64,000 nucleotides of DNA from Paramecium sonneborni. Its lineage: Eukaryota; Ciliophora; Oligohymenophorea; Peniculida; Parameciidae. Shown here in pieces: positions 10,525 to 24,194 of this stretch (position 1 is the first letter of the stretch; every line of letters starts with the position of its first letter). Both the position numbers and the translations under genes were made by a program. Below the pieces are notes generated by a model that saw only the letters and a list, made by a program, of their open reading frames with translations, ran no database searches and was not told where the DNA came from. Location: positions 166,034 to 230,033 of the forward strand of contig CAJJDN010000142.1 of assembly GCA_905182985.1 (NCBI GenBank), in the 5' to 3' direction.

Positions 10525-12520
10525 ATGAGCTAGGATGGAGAATCTCCTAAATTAAAAAGACATGGATCAAGACATGATTCTACAGTGTCATCAATAATAA
10601 ATAATGATAGAGGTCGATAGAGTCTACAAATTTTAAATGATCGAAAAGTACTTCTGTTATATGCTTCAGGAGCCACAGCAGCAGAAGGTGAAGTGAATGA
10701 ATCTCATATGACTGTTGTCAAAGGTAGATTAGAATAAAGATTAAGAAACATTTCTTTTCTCTGTGATCTTGAATACACTTAAGTATAAATTAAAGCCATA
10801 TCCTAAAGTACCATAATCAAGATGGATGTCTTACAACCCCAATATCTGAATGTGGTAGAAGAACAGTCTATAAAGTTATGGAATTAGAACAGATAACAAA
10901 TTCTAGACAAACTGTAAGTCTTGTTCGTAAATATAGTCTTATTCTGATATCAGACATATTGCAGAAATCATTAAGGAGAATTATGAAAAATATAGTGCTT
11001 TTGTTATTTTGAGTGGAATAGCAACTATCACTTATCTTGGAACAAATCTATCATTTATGCTAGAGAACTTATAAAAAACTGTAATAATCACTGGTTCTTT
11101 GATCCCTTTATCTTTTATGAGAAATGATGCATTTTAAAACATCTTAGATTCATTAATCCTAGCTGGTAATTTCTTAATACCAGAAGTTCTGATTGTAATG
11201 GATCATAAAGCGTATCGTGCTAATAGATGTAGACAATTAAAATGTGACTCTTTGGATTGTATTGAAAGTCCAAACTTTCCAAATTTGGTCGAATTCGGAA
11301 TTAATATTGAAATTAAATGGCAATTAGTTTTAAGAAGAGGTGAGTAAATGTTCACTAATGAGGAAAGCACTTTAGAATTAGCACCTCCATTTGTAACAGA
11401 TATTATTATAATCAAAATTACACCTTATACAAGTGTTGATCATATTAGACATGTTTTAAATACTCCTAAACTGAGATGTTGTATCTTAGAATGCTATCAT
11501 TTTAGTGAAATGCCACATAGCTAGGAGTTGTTTAATGTATTGATTTATGCACAATAATAACTGGGAATCGTTTTAATTCAAATTTCTCAATGCATAAAAG
11601 GACAAACAATCTTGAATTTTAAAAAAACTGTAAATGGCATCATTGTACAATATGATATCACTCCAGAAAGTGCTTAAGCAAAAATAGCTTATTTATTAGG
11701 GAAAGGTTATAGCAATTAAGAAATTATTCAAAAATTTCCATAGAATTTATAGGGTGAGACAGAATCAGTTCGTTAGTTTGAAAAATTTGAAGGATAAAAG
11801 CAACATTTTATTTAAACAATATTGGAGACTTTACAAAAAACATCTGGAGATGAGCAAATTAGTTAGAATATGGATATAATGAATAAATATATAATACCAA
11901 ATTTGGGATGCTTTTTAGCAACAACTGGATAATTAGAATTGATAAAAGACTTAAGGAAGAATGAAGGGAATTTAAATATACCTGATTTTGATGGGAGAAC
12001 TATATTACATTTGGCTGCTGCAAATAAATAAATAGAGATAATAAAATACTTAGTAGAGGAGGTTCATGTAGAAATAAATCCTGCTGATTATTTAGGATAT
12101 ACTCCTATGTATGAAGTATTGATTAGTAGAGATAAAGAATTATTATTGTTTTTTTAATAAAATGGTGGAATTATTTCAGCCCCTCATCATATTTTGGTGG
12201 ATTTAATATTAAATTCAGGTTTGGAAGGAGATTTATAGATGTTAGAATTATTATTTCATGGAGGTATAAAAAATCTGAATGATTATGTAAATGTTGATAA
12301 TCGCAACATAGGTCATATGGCAGTGATGTCTATGTGTTCAAAAATAATTAGATTTTTAAGATTCGTAGCTAAATTCGACTTTAGTGAAAGAGATAGATGG
12401 GGGAATACACCATATGAAAATGCAATAGAAATAAAAAGTAAAAAGATTAAAGTACAAAAGATGAATGAAGTGGTAATTGATGAAATTATTGAGATGTTAG
12501 GAATTATAGGAAATGATTGA
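10525..12520 (+). CDS. Asparaginase-like domain plus ankyrin repeats, probably inactive
   Basis: Product of 648 residues with introns at 10783-10808 and 10914-10936. Residues about 40-400 follow the type I L-asparaginase fold: KVLLLYASGATA (about 41-52), then FVILSGIATITY (about 143-154), NLSFMLENL, and VIVMDHKAYRANR followed by ESPNFPNLVEFG. The C-terminal 220 residues hold ankyrin-like repeats (FDGRTILHLAAANKQIEI, LGYTPMYEVLISRDKEL). This order is that of the mammalian 60-kDa asparaginase/lysophospholipase. However the family's first Thr motif (TGGT) reads ASGA, the second (HGTDT) reads SGIAT, and the Lys of RGNRTTK is replaced in RANRCRQ. The three catalytic positions all seem lost, so it is probably a pseudoenzyme or scaffold. 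The frame itself is intact and clearly constrained. Confidence 0.82.
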
Positions 12521-12567
12521 TAATCAATTAGTATAAATAAAAATGCTAATATTATATACAATTAGAA

Positions 12568-14500
12568 TCACCAATTAGGAGGTGGCATTCCCTTATTTTT
12601 TTTAACTCTCTATTCTGGTGTGAATGTGGCTACATATCTATTAAATGTAATTTCATCAAGAATGACATCAAATTCAATAAATGTAGGATCTCCTTTCTTA
12701 ATAGGAGTAATGTGAACTTCATTATGGATTCCTGAGATATTACCATTATCAAATAGCCATTTCAATCTTTAGGAATGATCATCAATATTGTATTTCAATT
12801 TATATGTTCGTTTGTTCATAATCATATTTGATTTGTCTTCCATAATTTACAATAATTTTTTGATGTTTGTATTCTACAAGGCACTAATAGGAACAATAGG
12901 ATAATTCTATTGTTCAATTTAATTTAAATCTATTGGGTTCTTGATCAAATCAATTTTATTCCATACTTCAATCTAAATTAGATAAATAAAACTAATATAC
13001 CATTTTTGTACTATAAAATTATTCATCAAATCCTAATTAATGTAAGACTTCAAGTACTACTTACTTTTATTATTCTGTACAAGGATGAGATATATCTCTA
13101 ATATGTAATACAATATCAGCATCTGATACCTCTTCTAATGTACATTTAAATGATTCTACTAAATCATGTGGAAGATCTGTTATAAATCCTATTGTATCTA
13201 ACATTATTGCTTTCTATCCAGAAGCTAATCGAATTTGTTTAGATGTCGTACTCAAAGTTTAAAATAATAGATCCTTACTTTCAACTACTTCTTTTTATAA
13301 TATACAATTTAATAATTATGATTTACCAGCATTTGTATATCCAATTAGAGCTATTCTTGGAATAGTATGTATTAATTTCTTTTATTTCAATTTTCCTCTC
13401 TACTATCCTTCTTCTTCAATTTATCTACGTACTTTAGCAATCCTTTCATCTATCTTTCTTCTTTATATCTATATTTCACTCTCTCCTGATCCACTCATCT
13501 TTCCTAAAGCTCTTCTTTATTTTGCAGATACAACTTCCAAATAAACTTCTTTTGCCATCATTAAATCTCCTAAAAATATTGATGAAAGAGATGCAAATGC
13601 ACTGCCACTTCTTACTAATTTAGTTTTTGCAAATTTAAGAAATGATAATTCTATTTATTATCTAGCTACTCCTTAGGTAGATCTCTTTGCAAATATTTAT
13701 AATATCATTGTAAATCTATCAAATACTTTTACATATGCATCTTCATATTCTATATCTGTTTCAGCATCTGTTGCTATATCACTATCATCAGGATTTTCAC
13801 TTCTTCTAAAAGTTGCTATTTCTCCTTTTGCATATTAAGTCCATACTTTCTCTAAATTTCTTGTTTATAAAGGAGTTAATTCATGATTAATAAATACTGC
13901 ATTTATCTTTTTATCATATATATGTTCACCTAACATAGCTACTTTCCCTTTTGTAAAAAAAGTAGAAGAATGAATTCTCTTTACTTTAACTAAAGATGAT
14001 TTTGCTATAGAACTTCTAATTATTTTATTTTTCCATTCATGTCCTAAATCATCACCACTATCATCTGATGATAAATCTACTAATAATTAACCATCATCAT
14101 ATGTCCCAGATAAAAATGGTATATAAACATATTCCCCATTTCTTAAATGTGCTTTTCCTGAAAGCTCCCATCCTTCTGCTTTCAATTCATCCTCTTTATT
14201 TTCTACCTTTGCTTATATTGGATTCCTTCCTTAACTTCTACGTATATTCTCTGTATATTCCTCCTTCCAAAAAGGTCCTTTCTCCAGTGTCCAATTTAAT
14301 GATTTTGATAATCCTACTGCTTCCTCTGCCAAATATAATTCCAATTCTGGACCTTTATTTGGATAAAATATTGGATGAAGAACCAAACAATTTACCTAAG
14401 TGAATCCAAATGGAGCCCTTATCCTCTGAATACCTTAAGATTCTACTTCTTTTGAAAATCTATACTTAAGCACAGCATTGCTTAATCTTCTTATAAGCAT
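12568..14500 (-). CDS. hflX: HflX-type GTPase (GTPBP6-like)
   Basis: Product of 634 residues with one intron (12973-13000). The N-terminal half has the HflX domain (LGEHIYDKKINAVFINHELT, then VFDRFTMILQIFAKRS), followed by a basic coiled coil and the G domain from about residue 385: Walker A GYTNAGKS, then TLSTTSKQIRL, DTIGFITDLPHDLVESF and NKIDL. In bacteria and mitochondria HflX binds the 50S subunit and splits or rescues stalled ribosomes. An N-terminal extension (MLIRRLSNAVLKYRF) is basic, lacks acidic residues early and may be a mitochondrial targeting peptide. Its start codon lies only 21 bases from the divergent start of the next gene. Confidence 0.88.
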
Positions 14501-14521
14501 ATTTATATATTTATAATTTAT
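14501..14521. promoter_or_regulatory. 21-bp divergent intergenic promoter
   Basis: Only 21 bases, all A or T, separate the start codons of the HflX gene (leftward) and the zinc-finger gene (rightward). Both promoters and both 5' untranslated regions must fit here or overlap the opposite coding sequence. Confidence 0.6.
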
Positions 14522-15238
14522 ATGAACAAATTATCATTGCCTACAGATACCAAAGACAATGAGTTCTTTGATGAAGATGCCATTTCTAAATCAACCATCT
14601 AGGCCTTAAACAATTCTTTCGATAAAGAACAATTAGATGAATAAATTGAAAGACCATTTACTCCCATCGATACATAAATTGACTCTATACCTAAAGAATA
14701 GTGTAAATTTTGTAAACGACAATTCTTTCAAGGAAAATTAGCACTTCATTCACGTAGTTGTACTGCTGATCATCCTTTTCTCAAAAAATCTAATAAACAA
14801 AAAACATTAATACCTTTAACTTAACCAGTTATTTAACCTTGTCCTTACTGTCAAAAAAAATTAAGAAATCCTCAAATTCATGCTTTAAAATGTCCTGCTA
14901 GACCAAAAGCATTAGACAAATATAAAGTTATTGCATCTATCAATGAAGAAGAAGAAGCAGATGAAACCTTACTCTAAGAACTATCATCAAGTTAACCTAC
15001 ATTTTTACCTAAAATCAAATAACGCCCAGAAAACTTGCTATCTCGCTCGGTACCCATTGTTAAGTGTCCTTCTTGTCAGAAAACATTTGAATAAAAAGCA
15101 GCTGACAAACATATTTAAATATGCTTTCGCATGAACAGTGGCAATAAATTTTAAAGAAATGTATTCTGTACTAATTGCGGAAACAAATTCGCTAATAACC
15201 ATAAGTACTGTGGTTCTTGTGGAAAAAAAAGACTATGA
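14522..15238 (+). CDS. C2HC zinc-finger protein with C-terminal zinc ribbon
   Basis: Intronless gene for 238 residues (MNKLSLPTDTKDNEFF...). It carries three C2HC fingers, CKFCKRQFFQGKLALHSRSC at about 61-80, then CPYCQKKLRNPQIHALKC and CPSCQKTFEQKAADKHIQIC. A C-terminal four-cysteine unit CTNCGNKFANNHKYCGSC follows and ends in KKRL. This resembles the ZC2HC1/ZNF474 group of small zinc-finger proteins, many of which are ciliary or testis-specific in animals; the exact role is unknown. All metal ligands are present in each finger. The gene is divergent from the HflX gene with 21 bases between the start codons. Confidence 0.8.
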
Positions 15239-16194
15239 CAAAATTATATTATCATGTATTTTTATCTCATTTTAATTCATAATCTCTATCTTATTTGTTG
15301 AAATTTCCTTCTAAAATTTTGAATCACATTCAAAACCACAAAAATACTCTTATTCCCATCTTAATTAGATTAATTATTGTTCTTAATTCTTATAAAGGAA
15401 AAATTTAACTAAATCAAAGTTCTATTTAGCTTTAATTAAATATCCTGATTATTAAATAGGATAGGATTTAAACCAATGCAAAAACACTTGATACTTAGAA
15501 TAAAATCACATAAATGATTCAACGGTTTTATTGATCAAATGAAAAGAATAATTATTAATCTTTTTAAAATGTAATAAAAATTTCAAATATGTCAAAATAA
15601 TAAAAATTTAACTAATCCAATTTTATTAGCATTGAAAATATTGAAATGATTAATTATTACAACTTCTTTTAACTAACTCTTGAGCTATTTCTTTAAAAAG
15701 AAAATTGTAACCTTCCAAATAATATACCCCGATTAATATTTTTCATCATTTGATATTTGAATTCTAAACCCTGATAGAATCTTCAATCAAATATTTTTGA
15801 TCTAAATCTAATTTTTTTGAGTTTCAAGTTGGATGTTATGAATGTAATTTTTTCCACTAATTTACATCTTACCGAAATTGAATGGCCTATAAATTTGTAA
15901 AACTTACAATCAAAATAGGTTGTACATAGTGATTTCAGAGTAATTCTTTTTAATAAAACGATAGGTTTTTTTAATGACGAAATTTATTTATGATTTAAGG
16001 ATTAAAATTAAAAAGGAATTTTATAGGAGAAATATTAAAAGCCAATTAATTAAATTAAATAATCCTAGTAATAAATTAGATATTTAGACAATATACATAA
16101 ATATTAATAATATTATTATATAAAATGCAAATGGAATAATTTCTAATAAAAAAAATTATTTTAGGAAGAATATATAATTTAATTTTATAATTTA
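15239..16194. other. Intergenic, about 950 bases, no gene recognised
   Basis: AT-rich sequence downstream of the zinc-finger gene and upstream of MPP10. No frame could be joined into a protein. The last 73 bases belong to the block that is repeated after the N at 17287. Confidence 0.5.
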
Positions 16195-17286
16195 ATGTAA
16201 GGTGTGAAGTTAAAGTAGTAGATAGGATTGATCTTAAGAAAAGACTTTGATGCAATGCCATTAATAAAATAGTTGATGGATCAATCATTGAATTAACCTC
16301 TATTACTTTTAAATGATGAAGAATAAATGTGGACTTAAATTTCGAGAGCAATAGAGAATTTAAATCAAAAGAGTCTAAAGAAGTTAAAATAAATAGAAGA
16401 GAGAGCAGCAAAGATAGCAGGTTAAGTAGTAGAGTAATAAGGGGAGGAGGATTAAATAGAGAAGTAGGAATAATAAGAGTAAGATGAAGAGGATGTTATT
16501 GAATAAGATGAATAATAGGAGTATAATGAAGGAGATGAGGATGAATAAGAAAAAGAAATGGAGTAAGAGTATGATGAGGATGGAGGAAACTTTAGATTTG
16601 AGAAGAAGTAAAAATAAAAGGATGATTTTGATGAGTTTGAGAAATATATGTAAGATTATGATGATGGAAAGATGGGTAAAATAGATTTAGATGAGGAGGA
16701 GAATGAAGAGGAAGAGGAAGAAGATGAAGAGAAGGAACAACAAAATGAAGATGAAGAGAATAATGAAGGGTAAGAGATTAAATAGATAGAATGATAGGGA
16801 GGACTCTGTATTTGATGATATGAGAGAGGAGGAATTACAATAAGAAAATAATGATGTTGAAGAAGATGAAGAAATAAAGAATTTAGAAGAGTAGAGATTG
16901 AAAAAAAAGGATTGGTAATTGGTAGGTGAGGTTTAGGGTAGATAGAGGCCGTTAAATTCATTGATTGATTAGGATTTAGATTTTGATGTAAATAGAAAGA
17001 TATTGGAAGAGACAACTCCAGAGTAATAAAATAAATTAATAGAAATGATAAAGTAAATTATATCATAGATTATATAATAGAAAGAGAGTTTAAGATGAAT
17101 TATTTGATGATAGATAGAAGGTTTAGATAAATTTGAATTCTTTAGAGAAGCCAGTTGATTAAGTAGATACAAATAAGTCATAGTTTGGATTGGCTGAATT
17201 ATATGAAAGATAATTTAAATAGGCTTTAGGATTGCCTACAAATACAAGTGAATAGAAATTGAAATAAGAATTATTCGAATTATTTA
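16122..17286 (+). repeat. First copy of a 1,165-bp perfect direct duplication
   Basis: Bases 16122-17286 reappear at 17288-18452 (offset 1,166) with a single N between them. As at 9041, intergenic DNA, introns and coding DNA are all identical, which points to unmerged contig ends. Confidence 0.9.
16195..17286 (+). CDS. MPP10, duplicate 5' part cut off at a contig edge
   Basis: This is the same sequence as the first two thirds of the complete gene at 17361-18991, including both introns, and it stops at the N without a stop codon. It is best regarded as the overlapping contig end, not a pseudogene. In the real locus the bases 16122-17287 (or the second copy) should probably be collapsed. Confidence 0.75.
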
Positions 17287-17287
17287 N
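17287..17287. other. Single N joining two overlapping contigs
   Basis: Undetermined base lying exactly between the two identical 1,165-bp copies and inside the MPP10 coding sequence. Confidence 0.85.
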
Positions 17288-18452
17288 AAAATGCAAATGG
17301 AATAATTTCTAATAAAAAAAATTATTTTAGGAAGAATATATAATTTAATTTTATAATTTAATGTAAGGTGTGAAGTTAAAGTAGTAGATAGGATTGATCT
17401 TAAGAAAAGACTTTGATGCAATGCCATTAATAAAATAGTTGATGGATCAATCATTGAATTAACCTCTATTACTTTTAAATGATGAAGAATAAATGTGGAC
17501 TTAAATTTCGAGAGCAATAGAGAATTTAAATCAAAAGAGTCTAAAGAAGTTAAAATAAATAGAAGAGAGAGCAGCAAAGATAGCAGGTTAAGTAGTAGAG
17601 TAATAAGGGGAGGAGGATTAAATAGAGAAGTAGGAATAATAAGAGTAAGATGAAGAGGATGTTATTGAATAAGATGAATAATAGGAGTATAATGAAGGAG
17701 ATGAGGATGAATAAGAAAAAGAAATGGAGTAAGAGTATGATGAGGATGGAGGAAACTTTAGATTTGAGAAGAAGTAAAAATAAAAGGATGATTTTGATGA
17801 GTTTGAGAAATATATGTAAGATTATGATGATGGAAAGATGGGTAAAATAGATTTAGATGAGGAGGAGAATGAAGAGGAAGAGGAAGAAGATGAAGAGAAG
17901 GAACAACAAAATGAAGATGAAGAGAATAATGAAGGGTAAGAGATTAAATAGATAGAATGATAGGGAGGACTCTGTATTTGATGATATGAGAGAGGAGGAA
18001 TTACAATAAGAAAATAATGATGTTGAAGAAGATGAAGAAATAAAGAATTTAGAAGAGTAGAGATTGAAAAAAAAGGATTGGTAATTGGTAGGTGAGGTTT
18101 AGGGTAGATAGAGGCCGTTAAATTCATTGATTGATTAGGATTTAGATTTTGATGTAAATAGAAAGATATTGGAAGAGACAACTCCAGAGTAATAAAATAA
18201 ATTAATAGAAATGATAAAGTAAATTATATCATAGATTATATAATAGAAAGAGAGTTTAAGATGAATTATTTGATGATAGATAGAAGGTTTAGATAAATTT
18301 GAATTCTTTAGAGAAGCCAGTTGATTAAGTAGATACAAATAAGTCATAGTTTGGATTGGCTGAATTATATGAAAGATAATTTAAATAGGCTTTAGGATTG
18401 CCTACAAATACAAGTGAATAGAAATTGAAATAAGAATTATTCGAATTATTTA
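17288..18452 (+). repeat. Second copy of the 1,165-bp duplication
   Basis: Identical to 16122-17286; unique sequence begins at 18453 inside the MPP10 gene. Confidence 0.9.
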
Positions 18453-18991
18453 GAGAATTATGTTATAAATTAGATTCTTTAACTAATTTAAATTTCGAAC
18501 CTAGAGGATATGTAAAATAGGCAGAAGTTTAGGTTTTGGATAATAATGTAGTATAGAGAGAGGAGAAAGTGCCAATAACAGGAAGAGGTGAGTAGATGGA
18601 GGATGTAGAGAAAATAAAGAAGACAGGGTTTTTATCTAAGGAAGAAGCTGATCATTAATTGAATAAGAAGGGTAGAAGAATGGCTAAATAGAGAAAAAGA
18701 AATAGAGAGAGAGAAAAGAGAAGAAGTGGATTAATTAAGAAGTTAGAAAGTAGAGGAGAGACTAAATTTATGTATAATTAACATCAGTAAGGAAAGAAAC
18801 AGATGAGTTTCATTAAGTAATAAAAAAATAAGGAAAGTGTTAAATTTGATAAGACTAGCACATTTTTTAAGAATTTATAAGAAAGTGGAGTAAATAAATA
18901 AGGAAAAGATAATAAAAATAAGAAAATAGGAGATATATAAGGAGGAGGAGATAATATAAAGAGTAAGTCTAAACAGATAAAAAAGTAATGA
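17361..18991 (+). CDS. MPP10: U3 snoRNP protein MPP10 homologue
   Basis: Product of 524 residues with introns at 17936-17963 and 18219-18246. The N-terminal third is helical, the middle is very acidic (runs of Glu and Asp with FEKYMQDYDDGKMGK), and the C-terminal half carries the MPP10 signature: KPLNSLIDQDLDFD, then KRVQDELFDD, FGLAELYERQFKQALG, ELCYKLDSLTNLNFEPRG and a basic end (GFLSKEEADHQ, RRMAKQRKRNREREKRR). MPP10 with IMP3 and IMP4 forms part of the small-subunit processome and is needed for early 18S rRNA cleavage in the nucleolus. Start ATG chosen as the first in frame after the AT-rich leader. The order of the conserved blocks makes the identification secure. Confidence 0.88.
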
Positions 18992-19033
18992 ATAGTTTTG
19001 TTTATAATTAATAAATTATATATATAATAATAA

Positions 19034-20499
19034 ATGTTTTAGAATGATGGTAATGGTTAATCACCACATTGTTATTAATAGGATAGATAGATATTTAAGG
19101 TTGTACGTAAGAATGCAAATTAATGTGCTATTAAAAATCATACTTCTATACATTACAAGAATTAGATTTTTATATTTGGTGGATATGATTCTAAAAAGAA
19201 TCACAATGATATTCATTTATATAAGGATGGGATTTGGACTAAATGTAAAGCAAATGGTAAAATTCCAGAGAGTAGAAATGGACATACAGCAACTTTAGTA
19301 GATAATAAAATGTATGTAATTGGTGGCTGGTTAGGAAGTGGGACTTATGCTAGTAAGGATGTTTATGTGTTGGATCTTGATAGTTTGAATTGGACACTTG
19401 TAAATACAATGGGAGAAGTATAATAAATACTTAATTTAAGGTACCAGGTCCATGTAATATGCATAGTGCTGATTTAATTGGTTAATTGATATATATTTTC
19501 AGAGGAGGAGATGGCAAAGATTATTTGAATGATTTACATAGTTTTAATACTAAAACAAATATATGGAAATTAATTTAGACAGCTGATAATTTAAGACCTC
19601 CATCTAGAGCTAATCATAGTTCCTCAGTTTGTTAAAATAAATTATTCATTTTTGGAGGTTGGGATGGCTCTAAAAGACTAAATGATTTATTTTGTTATGA
19701 TGTAACTACCAATAAATGGATTGAACTAAAACCTCTTTAATCTCCTAGTGCTAGGGCTGGAATGTGCATGACTACTATTAATAATAAAATCTATTTATTT
19801 GGTGGCAGTGGACCATAGACTACATGTTTTGGAGATTTATAATGTTATGATCCTATTCAAAATGCATGGACTATTTTAGATTTATAGGATGAAGAATCAT
19901 TTGATAAAGCTAGAGCTGGACATAGTATGACTTCTATTGGTAATCTTATTTATGTTTTCGGTGGATCTTGTGGATCTCATTATTTCAAAGATTTTTTTAT
20001 TATTGAAACAGATCCACCTCCAAATATCTCTGTCGTTTCCTTCAATAATATCTCTATTAATTAATATTTTAGAAGCTTTTATAATTAATAGAAATATAGT
20101 GATCTCATTTTTATTGTAGAGGACAAATAACTATATGCTCATAAATTTATATTATCTCGGTATGAAATGTTCAATAAAATGTTTGAATGGGAATACAAAA
20201 ATCAATAATAAAAAGTTTAAATTAATGATTGCTCTGCCTATATTTTTGAATAATTTTTATACTTCATTTACACTGGAGAATTATAATATGATTAATATTT
20301 ACTCTCAGTCGATTTTTATAGATAATTATTGCAAATGGCTGATTATTATTTAATATCAGATATGAAGATGTTCTGTGAGAAATAACTCTCCTTATTAGTT
20401 GACAACTCTACTCTACCTAAAATTAAACTTTATGCTGAATAAATGAATGCTAGTTAACTACTTAAATTTTGTGAATGGTATGAAAACCATAATAACTGA
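19034..20499 (+). CDS. Kelch-repeat protein with C-terminal BTB domain
   Basis: Product of 480 residues with one intron (19418-19440). Six Kelch blades are visible through the double-glycine motifs (IFIFGGYDSKK, MYVIGGWLGSG, IYIFRGGDGKDY, LFIFGGWDGSKR, IYLFGGSGPQ, IYVFGGSCGS). The C-terminal 140 residues form a BTB/POZ domain (YSDLIFIVEDKQLYAHKFIL, FEQFLYFIYTGELQ). The order Kelch then BTB is like LZTR1 and plant or protist adaptor proteins rather than the animal KLHL family (BTB first). Such proteins usually recruit substrates to cullin-3 ubiquitin ligases. The start ATG is the only one before the first blade. The domains are clear, the target unknown. Confidence 0.85.
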
Positions 20500-20527
20500 T
20501 TATATATATTTTTTTAATATTTATTAT

Positions 20528-21988
20528 TCACTCAATAATGGTTCTACTCCAAAATTAATTATGCCATAATTTAAATGTGTCTTTAATCGATTATCTAGTT
20601 TATGTCAAAATAGGAGGATCATTAACACTTGGAGATTTCAAATCAACACAATGTGAGCAATCATCACAATCAATTAAATAAGTAATGACTTTGCTATTAG
20701 CTTTAGTAGCTTTAGTCAATGAAGCTCTTTACCAAGGATCTTCTCCTCCATTAGTCATAATTAAATGATCGACATTTAAATTTAATCCTCCAAAGTAAGC
20801 TTCAGTGACTCTAACATCAGGCCAAATAACTTCTCCTTAAGAGTATGCATCATTACACCAATCTCTCCACCAATCTAAAGTTAATTCATAAGATCTTAAA
20901 GAATCTTTATTCTAAAATAAATTTATAGAAAATACTTAGGGAGGTGTTTATAAATAAGCGACTTCAGTACAACATTAGAAATACCATTAACGATGTTAAG
21001 AGTTCTCATCTATAGTTTCATTTCTTAGATAATAAGCACCATATTATTTATAACTGTCTCCTTATGAGAGTGCAATTTCTCTAATATATTCAGCCATTCT
21101 CTCAATAGAAGGTAAGGATTCAAGAGTTTCACAAAACTTTGTTCTTTTTCCTTATTAAACCATTTAAACAATGGTATCAACCCAGAACCATCTAAATTCA
21201 TTGTCTGTCATTTTGCCACATCTAAAGGATTCTTTGAATGCTTATTTAGTGTTAAAGTTCTTTAAATTCTTATCTACATAGCTATTCAACAATTATAAAT
21301 AGAGTGGACATCTAAATATATAATATTATTATAATACTATTCACCACTTTTGCTTGTACTTTTTCTAATTTAATCATCGAATTCCCAAAAGTCAAGTATT
21401 GTGTTAATGACTCCACTACTAGCTAAATTACCAACTGTCAAATGAGGATATTTGTATCTAAACCAAGCAGATAAAGCACCTGGATATGATCCACCAATTG
21501 CATACCTAATTAAGATATCTTTAATACCATGGTAATGTAGAATCTATGTTATGTAGTTGAAGTCTCTTCATTTACAATATAAAATAAGCAAGATCATCTA
21601 AAGCTTAATGAACATTTAGATAAGCTAAGTTCTCTAAACTCCAAGAATCTTCACCAAATGGTTGAGATTGTCCATAGAATCTGTGTTCTAATGCTATTAC
21701 TATTGCTCCTAATTCTTTAGCCAATTAAAAGGAAAATGAGTTATCACTTACTCCTTAACAATTCCATTCTCCACAAATATATAATATAACTCCACCTCTT
21801 GTAGTATTATAATATTAAGAATATACATGGTATCTCTATTACCATGTTTGATTATTAGCTGGGTCACTATGATCTAAAAGCTATGTGAATTGAAAAGTCT
21901 CTTTTGTTTCTGTAAATGGTCCTTACGTCAACACATGAGGAGCGATTGCGTAAGAGCAAATTGTTAATGCTGACAAAATCAAATACAT
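20528..21988 (-). CDS. Serine carboxypeptidase, S28 family
   Basis: Product of 462 residues with three introns (21506-21527, 21312-21337, 20912-20935). It starts with a signal peptide ([17 protein letters not shown]) and has the S28 landmarks: [36 protein letters not shown], the nucleophile in [12 protein letters not shown], the Asp in NGGEDPW and the His in DCSHCVDL. The catalytic triad is complete. The family includes lysosomal Pro-X carboxypeptidase, dipeptidyl peptidase 7 and thymus-specific serine protease; in ciliates such enzymes are secreted or lysosomal digestive peptidases. The intron at 21506 is required to read through GGSYPG. Confidence 0.9.
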
Positions 21989-23006
21989 AATTTATTAATT
22001 AAATTACACAATATCAATCTAATATATATAGTGTCATCAATATCATTCTAATATATATATAATGTGTCATTCAATCATCTTCATTCAAGAAGCTCTATAT
22101 ATATATATTAAATAAATATCTTATTGTAGAATATCATCACTAAAAAAACATATTTATTAACACAAAGCATTTTCTAATAAATCTCAATATACTGTTAGAC
22201 TTCTTTGATTATTCCCTAATTGATCAAATTAGATCATAATTGAATAGATAATTCATAATTGTCATTTATTATTTACTCTTCCTTTTATCATTGTAGCTAT
22301 TTTATTTTTTATGTCCTATCAATGCTTTAATTTTATATTATTATTTCAATTTCATTCTTATTTGATATCTAATCAATACTTATACTTATTTTTACATATT
22401 TCTTTTAAAATCTATCCGAAATTCCTATTTTCTTATTTTGCACAATTAATCTCTTAATCAATTTTTAATATATTAATTTGCACTATTAATCTAGTAATCT
22501 AATTATAAATTAATAAATAAAAATCGCTGAAAAATATTGCTAATTTTAAATATCATTTCAACATCCTTTCTAAATCTTCAATATCGAATTTTATTTTTTA
22601 TAAAATTGAATTAATCAATTTCCTTACACATATTTTTGATTTAGTTGGTTGTAAATTTTCATACATATTAAGTTTTCTATTTAGATAAATATTTTCTTAC
22701 TAAATTAAAATATCAATTTCACTAATTAAAAAAAAAATACTTATTCTCTTTTTGAGAGACAATTAGAATATAAGGATAATCAAAAATAAAACAACTATTA
22801 ATAATTTGTATGTAATTTTAGGTTAATTTTATCGAAAATGGAACAAAAAAAATTAGGGAATCTAATTTAATTAATAGTGAAATGAAAATGAAAAATTTTT
22901 AGGGAAATTTATTAAGAAAGAATGTGTTTTATTATGGTTAAGCAATATGATTAGTATTATTATTGCATCTGATTATAATATTGATTTAAATTTAAAAATA
23001 TAATAT
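21989..23006. other. Intergenic, about 1 kb, no gene recognised
   Basis: Very AT-rich. Near 22010-22080 there are two similar tracts, each with CTAATATATATA followed by GTGTCAT, upstream of the peptidase start; they could be promoter elements. Nothing else was recognised. Confidence 0.45.
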
Positions 23007-24110
<1,104 letters not shown>

Positions 24111-24194
24111 ATCATCATCTATATTATCATAATTAAATTCACATATTTTTCATTAGATTCTTATTATTTATTAACAAATTACATTATTTTCTTT

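Noticed and set aside
16656..17181. Long Ser-rich minus-strand frames opposite MPP10
   Set aside because: They are shadows of the acidic Asp/Glu region of MPP10 on the other strand, where GAA/GAT codons read as TTC/ATC.
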